Source of the DNA: Phragmites australis
Taxonomy: Eukaryota; Streptophyta; Magnoliopsida; Poales; Poaceae
DNA length: 64,000 bases
Reading direction: 5' to 3'
Assembly (NCBI RefSeq): GCF_958298935.1
Contig: NC_084924.1
Location: 1,116,001-1,180,000 of the forward strand
This document shows positions 33,978 to 45,500 of this stretch, one piece after another (position 1 is the stretch's first letter; the number at the start of each line of letters is the position of its first letter). The translations under genes were made by a program, and so were the position numbers. The notes beneath the pieces are model-generated. The model saw only the letters and a program-made list of their open reading frames with translations, was not told the origin of the DNA and did not search any database.

Positions 33978-35038
33978 TTCCCCCGTGACAGGGACCAAGC
34001 GAAGCGGAAGAAGAGAATGGATAAGCTTCTAGTGTGGAGGAGGCCATGGGCTTGGGCCCAACCTAAACTAGCCCGTTTCCACCTGACCTGTGTTGAGCCG
34101 TGTCCGGCCCGGCCCAGCCCGACCTGGCCCATCTCAGAAGGAACTGCAGTTCTTGCAAGTTGCGACACGTCTACGTCAGATTTGTATGAATACTTTTTTT
34201 CTTCCCGTTCATGTTGGTGCTTTCCATCTACCACGAGTAATTTGTTATCATAATTTTGGCTGGCACCTATCTCCAGGAGATTACAAACAGCAGAAAAACC
34301 ATTCGATCACGCAGCAGCCACAGAAATTCTTGTGCACATTTCAACAGAAATTTTGGAAGATAACAAGGCAAAAGTGATTATTTCTTTCAAGATGACATAT
34401 ATATATACACACACATGTTAGTTGCGGTAAAAATGAGCGACGCTACGTTCCTACAAAAGTATCCACATGAGCAGAACGTCACAGCATGTGTTTTCCAAGC
34501 CTCTTGTGTAAGATGAAGCTACTGCATCCCGAGGGCAACTCCATTTGGCTTCCTGCCTTTGTGTATACGCCTCAACTTTTAGGCGCCCCGGACAAAGGAT
34601 TCTTGACCCGGCTTCCTGTACATTCTGGAAACATAGCTCAAACTGAATGTTCTTTACATGTGCCAAGAAGAATCTTTCCTAATTAAACACACAAATTTTC
34701 CCTTTTATACCAAATATATGCCAATGGATTTGTTAAGCAGATATCTCATGCTGGTTGTGTGGCCCCAATGAACATTCCTCTAACCAAAGCCAAAATGATC
34801 AAGGTTGGTCTACAGGGTTCACATGTAAAATTCAAAATATTTGAAGTACTCAAACAAAGTTTCCAGACACTCCTCCACAAGAGGTCTTCTATAAAGAGGC
34901 AAAGACTTAACACATTAACTTGCAAGACAAACATAGCATTATCATTTGAATATGGCATATAGCACGTGCTACTACACAGTAAAAATTCTGAAGAGAAGGA
35001 AACCTGAAATGGCAACCCCCTGACCCTGCCTCCAATTG
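33978..35038. other. Intergenic between PPR and FRS genes
   Basis: It holds the short promoter of the minus-strand PPR gene (to about 34200) and then the 3' UTR side of the FRS gene. An out-of-frame ATG at 34047 lies upstream of the PPR start. No further gene is seen. Confidence 0.5.
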
Positions 35039-37912
35039 CTATGATGTCCGTCTGCCATAAGGCACTTGATCGTCCTACATAAATTACAATACATCAGTGT
35101 ATATGCCTATTACTGAAGTTTAATGGTTTATCTCAGAGTCCCTCCAAAAAGTACTAGAGAAACTGCAAAGTGCATTCACCGGGAATATATTAGAATACAT
35201 CCACTGGACCCTAGAGTGCTCGGCTGCTGACGTAGGTTGGCCAAACTGTCCAATTTGGAGAAACTAATTAAGTGTTTTCCTTTGTTGCACATATTTTATT
35301 CGAGCAAAATTGTAAACAGAAATGTCAGCACAGCATTGCAAAGAATAAACCTGCAAAGTGTTTCCTGCATGCAGCTGGTTACCAAAGTGGTGAGGGTGAC
35401 CAGATTGCATGCCATAACGGCTGTCGAATGATATCTCATTTGGATTAACATCTTCCTGGAAGTTACACAGTTAAAAGTAATTACACTGTCAAGAATCCCA
35501 TATATAATAAAGGATAAACAACCAAATATTGATAAAAGCGACTACCATGAGATCAACAACTCCATGTGTCCTGACATGAGTACCAAGGTTTGAGGCAGTC
35601 GAAGAAGAATGAAAAGCACCCTTCTGAGTTGCATCGGAGGATACCAATAAGGAGTCCTGCCATATGACAAATAAAACTTGGTTAGGACCAACAACAAAAT
35701 GATGCGAGGAGTGCACATAATAGAAGTAAGGAGACATCTTATTGCCATACTGATTTACCATGGGATCCATGCTTATCTCTTTACTCTTTTTAGGAGGACG
35801 GCCTCGGCGCTTTTTTGTTGGACCCCCCTCGGATGAACGAGGTTGTGCATGGTTGTCACCATTCACAATCGTACGTTCAGCTGGTGTAAGTTTCTGCTCC
35901 AAATCACGGCACAGACTATCATCAAGAAGGGTGTCTTTCATGTCTTGTAGGAGTCTTAATGCATACCGATACTTCTCATCTGATGCCATTCCAATCTCAA
36001 CAAGACGGAGGCACTGCAAAGAAATATAATCATAACGTTCAACGTGATTACTTGTTGCCAAATCCTTTGATGGATTATCCAGGGCATGCAACTGCTTAAA
36101 GTCACTCCGCCACCTGCTAAGTACATAACAAGGGAGGATGTCGTATACTTGCTGCCATTTAAGCACAGATAATGCATGCCGACAAATGATGCCACTAAAC
36201 TGAAATAGACCACAGTTACACTCCATCCTGTTGGTCGCCATACAGTGAACAACCTCGTACTTTTTATTCAGCGTTTCACTGGCTGCTTCAGCCAAATCAA
36301 TAGCTATAAAAGAAGATGCCGATCCATCCAGCTGAACTTGACAATGCATGGTTGCCTTTAGCTCATCCTGGAACTTTATAAACATATTTAAGGTGTACAA
36401 TTTGGATAGCTGTTCTTCCATTGGGAACTTTGATATCAGGACCCTGCTGCTATTTAATGACTCAAAGTCATCTTGTTGCTCCATTTTGTATTTGTTCTCC
36501 AAAAGAATCATGTAGCTCGCAAGGAACGGCGCCAATGTGGTCTCTGGGCTGATTGAATCCTCAAAGAATGCACTTGGACTTTCTTGCTGGTTAACAGTAC
36601 ACAACCCAGCCCAGAAGGCATCCTTAAGATAGGCAGGGACCCACAAATGTCGATTCTCATACAGAAAGATGATCCATTCATTATCCTGAAGGCCAAATCT
36701 ATCAGTCCAGTTCTTCCACCTTGCCTCAAACTCATCATCCTTCAAAGAATCATATATTACAGTCTCCAATTCGGTTCTCATTGCTTCATATTCTGGGAAC
36801 TCCCCTAATTTTTCTGAAATACTTCTTACTACATGCCAATCACTTATTCTATGGCGTGCCTTCGGAAACACTTCTCGAACTGCAGCTTTTATCGCCACAC
36901 ATTCATCAGTAACTATGGCATTTGGGGGTCTTCCCTTCATACAAGTTAACCATGACTTGAACAGCCATAAGAAGCTCTCTGTACTCTCATCCGACAGCAA
37001 GCCACAGCCTAACAGTACAAGCTGACCATGGTGATTCACACCCAGAAATGAAACAAGTGGGATATTAAACTTGTTTCTTAGGCACGTCGTGTCAACCCAA
37101 ATAGCATCGCTAAAGTACTGATACGCTGCCCTGGATCTCGAATCAGCCCACAGGACACTCCTCAGATGGCCCTCTACATAAAAATCCATGACATAGAAGG
37201 AGTTTGGCAGCTTGGTCTGCATCTCGGTGAAAAAACCGTTGATGGCCACAACATCCGCTTCCCCAATCTTAAGTCTCCCCCAGTCATCAAATATCGGGAC
37301 ATCTATGTCACCGGAACCCGAGCACTCCCCTCTGGCAGCCCTCACCACGAGATCTTTGCTCATCCCACTGGGCAGCGTCTTGTAACACCTCAGAAATCGC
37401 GCCGCCGATGGATTCAGCGCGTGATTGTGCTCAAGATTCACGTCCGTCAGGTGCAGCAGGCCGTCCCCCCACAGCCTCGCGACTACGGTGGCCTGGCAGT
37501 TGGTCTTGGCGGTTGGCCTGGCCTGGTAGCAGGCGTCCTCCTTGCCGTTCCCCCACTTGTTGCAGACGAGCACCAGGCGGCGGCAGAGGCCGGCCTTGGT
37601 GAAGGAGGACTTCTTGACGCAGACGCCGAAGCCTGTGCGCAGCGCGTAGCGCTTGTAGAAGTTGAGCACCTCCTCGTAGGACTTGAACACCAGCCCGTCC
37701 CGCGGCGTCCGGTCGTCCCCGTACGGCGTTACCGGCGACGCGGCGGCCCCGGCGTCGTCCAGATCGATGCTCTCCGCCGCCGCCGCCGCCGCCTCCACCA
37801 AGGCCGCGAGCTCCTTGCTGCCGGGGGAGATGTCCCCCGCATCGTCGTCGTCGTCCTGGGTGCCCGCGAAGGCCAGTTCCTCCTCCCCCGGATTCGTGTC
37901 CACCTCCATCAT
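35039..37912 (-). CDS. FAR1-related sequence (FRS) protein
   Basis: Three exons, 37912-35546, 35455-35351 and 35074-35039 (ATG/GTAGTC, CTTCCAG/GAAG, TTGCAG/GTTTAT, ATGTAG/GACG), give about 835 residues. After an acidic, Ala-rich N-terminus comes the FAR1 zinc-finger DNA-binding domain (about 72-165: VLNFYKRYALRTGFGV, CNKWG, TNCQA, EHNHAL). A Mutator-like transposase core follows (about 225-440: IWVDTTCL, VSFLGVNHHGQ, AIVTDECVAIKAAV, HRISDWHVV), then a SWIM zinc finger (CNCGLFQFSGIICRH, about 564-578) and an AT-hook-like basic motif (KKRRGRPPKK, about 700). FRS proteins descend from MULE transposases and act in the nucleus as transcription regulators, classically in phytochrome A light signalling. 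Intact introns, frame and motifs argue for a host gene. Without the splice after DLM (35546) the frame runs on for only 18 codons. Confidence 0.94.
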
Positions 37913-38130
37913 GGTTCCCTCCTACGAATCTACAACGCAATCAATCCATCGAGGCAATGCAAATTCAGACGCGGGAAGGAAAAAAGAAAAACCAAACACC
38001 AAGAACAACGGAATCCATCCAAGCAAGCTAGGGTTGCTTACCAACAACAGAAGAAATCAATCAGAGGAGGAGGGCCGCGAGAGAGCAATGGCAACTTGTG
38101 GCCGTAGCCCGGAGGAGTGAGACGACCGTC
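37913..38130 (-). promoter_or_regulatory. 5' leader of the FRS gene with intron
   Basis: The minus strand shows a donor TTGTTG/GTAAGCAACC (exon end about 38044) and an acceptor GCGTTGTAG/ATTCGTAGG just upstream of the ATG. This predicts a leader intron of about 110 bp. The leader exon is GC-rich. Confidence 0.55.
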
Positions 38131-38589
38131 TTTGAGCTGCCGAGGCAGACGAAACGGACCTGGAGGAAGCGGCGGCCCCCGAGAGGGGAGGGAGGAGGAG
38201 AAGGGGACTAGCTAGCTAGGGCTGGTCCTGACTCCTGACTCCTTAGGGCCGATGCGATATTTTTTTAATCTTTCTGAGGTTTTTTTTATAGAGAAATCTT
38301 TTCTGAGGTTGTTTTCGCACACAAACACAATGTGACGCTCTCTCAAAAATAAAACACAATGTGACGCGGGACGGCGGGAGGAAGGATAAAAATGAGTAGT
38401 TTTGGTTCCGCTGCAATGGAAAAAAAAAGTTGAGTGTTCAGGTATTGTAATAGAAAAATAGTAAAATACTCGTGCATTGTAAAAAAAATACGTACCGGTA
38501 ATATCATACACATGCTATATATATGATGTTAATTGACACCTTATGAGATTTAGATAGGCAAACCTGAGATAAGTGCTACTCTCACTAGT

Positions 38590-38945
<356 letters not shown>

Positions 38946-39074
38946 CACCTGATTCAGATAGCCCAATAACATATATATTTACATGGACATCAGACCCTCA
39001 TCTTATATGCTATTCATGTATTATGACGGAACATGGCAAAATTGTTTGAGATAAGGACAAATGGCTTCCTCGAT

Positions 39075-39542
39075 TTATATTGTACAAAATACAAAATGCT
39101 GAACACTATGAAAACATAACTGCCGTGCAGTCCATAACAGATAAACAAGCAGCCTCACTGGAAAATTGATCTCCCGCTCAGTATCAAAACTCAGGAGCCT
39201 TGAGCCCTGAACCATAAGTGATGCTTTGCTCCTTGTGTATACGGATGCTCCATGGACAAGAATATACAATGGATTGGATCGATCCAAAGTTCCAAAGCTT
39301 GTGTCGTGAATTCTATTGTCATCCTTTATAGGCCATAGTGCAGCATTCTTTGTGTTTATGTACATGGCAAGTCGAGGTATCAGTCTAGATTGATCCAAAA
39401 TCTGGTCAAGTGGTCATGCTTTCCTCCTTCACGCTCAGTTCTTGCCTTCTTCCAAAGGCTCTTGTTGATGTCTTCCGGCACTGCTGTCCTATTTTCCTTG
39501 GTTGTGCCCAGGAGTTTGTTTTCATCTATGATGTGAGGTAAC
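39075..39542 (-). other. 3' UTR region of CASTOR
   Basis: Non-coding sequence behind the CASTOR stop (39543). The limit is unknown. Confidence 0.5.
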
Positions 39543-42500
39543 TCATTCTTTCTCAGATATAACAACAAAAACATCCTTGGGCGACCACCTTCGCCTTGAA
39601 ACTTTATCTGTTGGATTGATTATGGCACGCTCAGCTCCCTCAAGACGGTACCCAATGACAATCTCTTTCCTCTGTCTAGCACGAAGAATGACCTCAAAGA
39701 AATTCAACTCCTCATCTTCTTTAAGGTACAGATCGGATGGATGTATTTGCATTTCATTTCCCTGCAAAGGAGTCCAGTTGCAAACACAGATATCAGTCAG
39801 ACAGAAACCTGAGTAAGGCATGATTCAAAAGAAGTCCAGCTGCTGACTTAGAAATTACTCTTACAAACAGATACATGAGAAGAATCATATTTCCAAAGAA
39901 CGAAAAAATAAATAAATAACTGAGATAGCATCTGAGAACAATACTGACAATTGAACCAGAGAAAAATTGTCTAAATGTAATAGTCCAAAGCTATTCAGAT
40001 GAACTTTTCCTTCTTGAGATTCTATAGGTAAAGTTAACGTACTGAACAATATTCATGTCAGATACGAAGTTCTAGTACTTCAGTCTGTGTACTAAACATT
40101 AGATTCATCTACTATACAAATTATAAGTTAAACATTATTTGCATACATGTTTGGGAATCGAAATGTAATCTGGATATCTGATTTAATGCAGAATCATAAC
40201 TTTTTGAGGTAAATTTCTAGGTCAGTGAAAAGTGATTGACCATGCAACCAGCTTCAAGAATTATACCTGTTCAGCAAAGAGCTCCTCCAAGACATCATTT
40301 ATTTGCTTATCTTCAGCAACCATTGCCAATGCCATGCTCACTAGTTCATTTGAAAGAACATAGTCACTAATTTTTGACATTGTCAACAAATTTTTTGTCC
40401 TATGCTCCAAAATCTCGCTGATTATGACAGATTTATCAGATGCTTGTTGCATCTCTCCTATCCAAGAACCTTCAGAAAAGGTACCTAGGGGAACATGTGA
40501 AACCATCGCTTCCCTGTATGGAAGCCGTTTTGCCTGCAGTAGTTAAAGAGTATGAGAACAATCTTCAGTTCTTGTAAAGAGTTTATTATAACATTAGGAA
40601 TGATTTAGCTGGGAAATAAAAATAGCACATGATCGAAGATGATTGCATGTGATCTGGAGATGACATCAATAACAAATTAACTCTGTTCTAGAAGAAAAAA
40701 AAAACCTGAATATCTCTGATCAGCAGTAACGTTGCAAGTGACCTCGAGTCAGCTTGGATTGCTGAATCTTCTACAGATTCGTCTGCCAAAATCAAGATCT
40801 GCATTTTTCTTTCAAGCATCAATAAGAGGAAACGCGAGCAACTATACTCATAGGAAATACCTTAGCACTTGTTATTCTGCGGATAACAGTTCTAGCAGAG
40901 TACAATATAATTTCTCAGAACTTACTGAATCAAATGATTCTAAAGGGAGGCTCTCCAGGTGACGGCGAATAACAGCATTTCCTTCACGATGCACCAAAAT
41001 AATGTTTTCCAGACGACCGAAGTCCAGACCTCCATCAATCAGCTTTCTTTCTCTGTCAATCTCAGGGACATCATTAAACATCCACAACTCTGATCCTGGC
41101 GCAAGGAAAGCATCAAGTACCTGGATATCAACAACCAAGTTACAATACGTTGTTCTCAACTGAAACACAATAAGGCCTTAATAGCTCATTCCATCCACAA
41201 CGCTGCTGTGACATTAATTATACATAATAAAATTCAGAACAGGAGGAAGTACTCTATATTTAAAAGTTTTGGCACAGGTAAATTCTGCCTCCAAATCCTT
41301 TCGCTACAAATGTCTTCGTTATAGGCACATGACACTTAAGAATGTCAATTTGGATCTGTCATCAAGTTACCATTATCATATCTTCCATATCACGGCGCCA
41401 ACCACAAAATAATATTCTTTCTGGAGACTTTGGAACAATAAAATCTTTAGGCAGACAGCCTCTCCTAACCTGCACAATTTAACAGAGAGAAAAGGAATTA
41501 GGAGCTTCAAAGAAAGAGCTTACCACAATCATATCATCTATATCCCGTCACCAACCACAAAGGAGAATCTTCTGAGGTTTTCTTTCAGGGTGAACAATGT
41601 CAATGCAAAGAGCCTCTTTAACCTGAATAATAAGATTGACTTTGCTTATGGGATGCTCCACATATGTGCAGTGTCTATGTCGAACTTTTTTAAGATAACT
41701 AGTTCTTATTGTTTTCAGAAGTGATAACAAGCATTAGACTGTCATCTGTAATGCATTAAGAATAAACAGCATAATGCAGTTGCACTATCGGTGCTCAATG
41801 GACAAAATGGGAAGGGAATGAACAAATTTCAAATCGCAACACCAAGGCAATAAAGCTTCATTTTGAGTAGAAGCTAGAATTCTATTCACTGATGTGTGTT
41901 GACTACTGTTATTGAGCATATAATCTATCACGTCTGTGGGGAAATGACCGAATAGGATAGCTGTGGGAAGTCACCGGCCAGTTTCTTGCCCATGGTGTAG
42001 CCTGGGGCGCCTGCTAGGCGCCGACCAAAGGAGATGACAAGCAGGAGATGAGATAATAGAGAATTGAGGTGAGAACTAGATTGTTTTATTGCTTGAATTC
42101 CTGCTGCTCTTCATATATAGAGCATGGCTCATTACAACTCCCAAACAACTCAGACTCCTAACCGAATTAGATTACCTTCCTAATCCTATCTCTTCCTGCC
42201 GACTTGAACAAGGACTCCTAATCCTAATCGACTCAAACTAAACCTTCCTATCTTCAAGAATCCGACTAAGGCAACTTCAACCTTCAGCTTGATCTGCTAC
42301 TATCTTTAGCCAGCGCCTACCATATGTCTTGCCGACCATAAAATCTCTCCCCTCCTTCGGAAACAGCTCGTTCTCGAGCTGAAACTCTGGATACAACTTC
42401 TTGAAGGACACATCTTCCGAAGTCGTGTCACTATCGAGCATTCCTTCCCAACGCACGAAAATCTGCCAAACCCCGCAGGCCAATCTACTACGCACTACTT

Positions 42501-45500
42501 GAGATGGCCGAGGCAAAGCACGGCCATGCAGCAGAGGGGACAGCTTTGGTTGTACCCTTGGTGGCTCACCATAGAACTTTTTTAGAAGTCCCACATGAAA
42601 AACATCATGAATTTTTGCTCCAGTAGGTAGACGGAGACGATAGGCAACTTCTCCAATGTGTTCCAAAATCTGAAAAGGCCCATAAAACCTGGGTGAGAGT
42701 TTGTCTTTGCTATATTGATGAAGAGAGGTTGCTGGTCGTTGAATCAACTTGAGCCACACCCAATCACCAACCCCGAAAGCCACCTCTGTATGTTTGGCAC
42801 CATAGTATAGCTTAGCGTGTTCCTGGGCTTGAAGAAGTCTTTCACGCACATCCTTGATGAACGCATCTCTTTCGGTCAGAGACTACTCCACGGCCGGCAC
42901 CCGTGTGTCACCTTTTTCACACACCTACATAGATGGGGTTGCCGGCCATATAGACCACCCAAAAGGGAGTGTCCCAGAGTGCTAAGTGATATGCAGTATT
43001 ATAGCAATATTCCGCACACGGAAGCCAGCACAACCACTATGATACCGCACACCCTTGATTGTTCGACGAGAGGAGGAACGAGGAGGAGTTGAGCTTGTGG
43101 ATGAGAGCGCAAGGGGTATCAGGGTAACTGTGCCGAGTCACCCAGCTCGCCGTGGTGAGGCTCTTCCTCAACCATGGCAGCAGCTCTGACAATGCCGATT
43201 TACTTTGGAAGTTTATTTCTTGCTTGATTTCTCCCATACACCCTACAACAGCCTTAATAGATTAGGTGTCTTAATGCCTAAGCCAACCGACTTAACAAAC
43301 ATGGTAACAAACTAGAAAAGATCCTGATCAACTCTAATCAATTCCCAACTAATCAAATCTTTCTATATCTTCATCCTCCTGTTGCTTCACGCAGATTGCT
43401 TGTCGTCGGATTTTTAGTTGTTGCTGCCGTTACCAACGTCGTGGCCCTATTCCTCCGCCTGTACGTTCTTCCCACGAAAGCGTCGGTAACATTTCCTCCC
43501 TCGCCGAAAAACAGCTCGTCCTCGAGCTGAAACGTCGAGTAAGTGTTGGTGAAGTCCTCCAAATACTCCCAGGTTCCCTCAGCTGGTGCGCAACCAAGCC
43601 AGTGCACCAGGACTTGCTAGCAGCCTCTATTGAGACGCGCCTTCGAGACCTTGGCTGGTGATGGCACCACTCGACCCCGAACGATTTCCGGTAGTGGCTG
43701 CATCGTTGTAGATGTAGGACCGATGTATTTCTTTAACAGCGTGACATGGAATACGTCATGTATACGTGCTGCCGGTGGAAGCTTCAATCGATAGGCAACC
43801 TCGCCTACCCGTTCACTGATTTGGAATGGTCCATAGAACTTGGGCGCTAGCTTTGTTCTAACACCTTCTTTGATTGATGCTACCGGTAGATGCTGCAAGC
43901 GAAGCCATGCCCACTCCCCGACATCAAATGTGAGGTCGCGATGACTTTTGTCATGCTTGATCTTCATGTAATTGGCCGCCTAAAGGAGCCGTTCCCTGAT
44001 GTCGCACAGAAAGTCATCGCGGTCCCTGAGCTGGCGATCCACCGCCGGTACCCGAGCCATGCCTCCCCGGTAGGAAAGTAGGACCGAAGGATCACGACCA
44101 TATACCACACGAAATGGTGTGCCCCTGAGCATCGAGTGGTACGAGGTATTGTAGCATAATTCAACCAATGGAAGCCACTGTAACCATGAGCATGGCCATT
44201 CTCCTGCCAAACACCGAAGGTACATGGCGATTGTGCGATTGACGACTTCGGATTGACCATCGGTTTGCGGATAGAATGCAGAGCTACGGAGAAGCTTGGT
44301 ACCGAACAGTCGAAAGAGCTCTTCCCAAAAGTTGCTTGTGAAAACTAGGTCCCGTTCACTCACAATGGAACACGGGAAGACGTGGAGCTTGACAATGTTG
44401 TCGAAGAAGGCTCGCGCGACGGAGCTAGCGGTGTAGGGGTGACCGAGCGCAATGAAGTGGTTGTACTTGGAGAAGTGATCAACCACCGTTAGCACGACTG
44501 ATTTGCCTCCGACCTTAGGAAAGCCTTCCAAGAAATCGAGTGAGATATCCTCCCAACCTGCAGTCGGCACTGGTAACAGCTGCAAGAGTCCGGCTAGATG
44601 CAAGTGTCCGTTTTGTTGCATTGGCACACAACACACCCACGAACATACTCCTGGACTCATTGATGGGCTTGTGCACTGTAGAATGTCGCACGAAACCGAT
44701 GAAGAGTCTTGTCAGCACCCTCATGAGCGCCACCATGTGCATCAGCTAGGATTTAGGGCCATGTCGTCGAGTGATCTGGCACAAATATGCGGCCCTTGTG
44801 TAGTAGCAGACCATCGACTTCCGTCCACACGGAGTCGGCCTACGCTACAGCGAGCTGGGTGCGCATGGCCACAGCATGGGAGTATTGCGCCAACTATCGT
44901 CGGATGGTGTCGAAGATGGCGAAGGAGGGCGCAGACACAACATGGCACTGGATTTGATCTTTGTGGCATCGGGACAAGGCGTCTGCCGCCGTGTTTAGTC
45001 ATCCCGGTCGATATTCCACCGAAAAATCATAGCCGAAGAGCTTGCTCACCCAAGTATGTTGGGGAATTGTAGAAGCCGCTGATCAAGCAGATACTTGAGG
45101 CTATAGTGGTCTGTGCGAAGCACGAAGTGACACCCCCAGAGATAGGGCCTCCAATGGCGCACCGCTTTCACAAGGCCGATCAGCTCACGTGGCGTGGTGT
45201 ACCATCATCGCCCGACTAAAGAATGCGATGGGGTCAGCACCTTGATGTAAAACCGCCCCGAATCCAATCCCAGATGCATCGCAGTCGACGGTGAGTGTGT
45301 TGTCGAAGTCGGGCAGCTGGAGTAGTGGAGCCGACGTTAGTGCAGCCTTGAGCATGACGAAGGCGGCCTCGGCGTCATCGCTCCACGAGAATGCCTCCTT
45401 GAGCAGCGCGATGAGAGGAGCGCCGATGGCTCCATATCCCGCAATGAACTTTCAATAGTACCCTGTGAGGCCTAGGAAGCCTCGCAGGGCTCACACCAAC

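Noticed and set aside
33267..34253. 328-codon plus frame opposite the PPR gene
   Set aside because: Antisense by-product of the GC-rich PPR 5' end; no domain and a biased Arg/Pro composition.
35637..35657. 21-bp GT...AG stretch inside the FRS first exon as an intron
   Set aside because: Far too short for splicing, and it is in frame without a stop, so it is left as coding.
37166..38107. 313-codon plus frame opposite the FRS gene
   Set aside because: Shadow of the FAR1-domain exon; the minus strand shows zinc-finger and transposase motifs in register.
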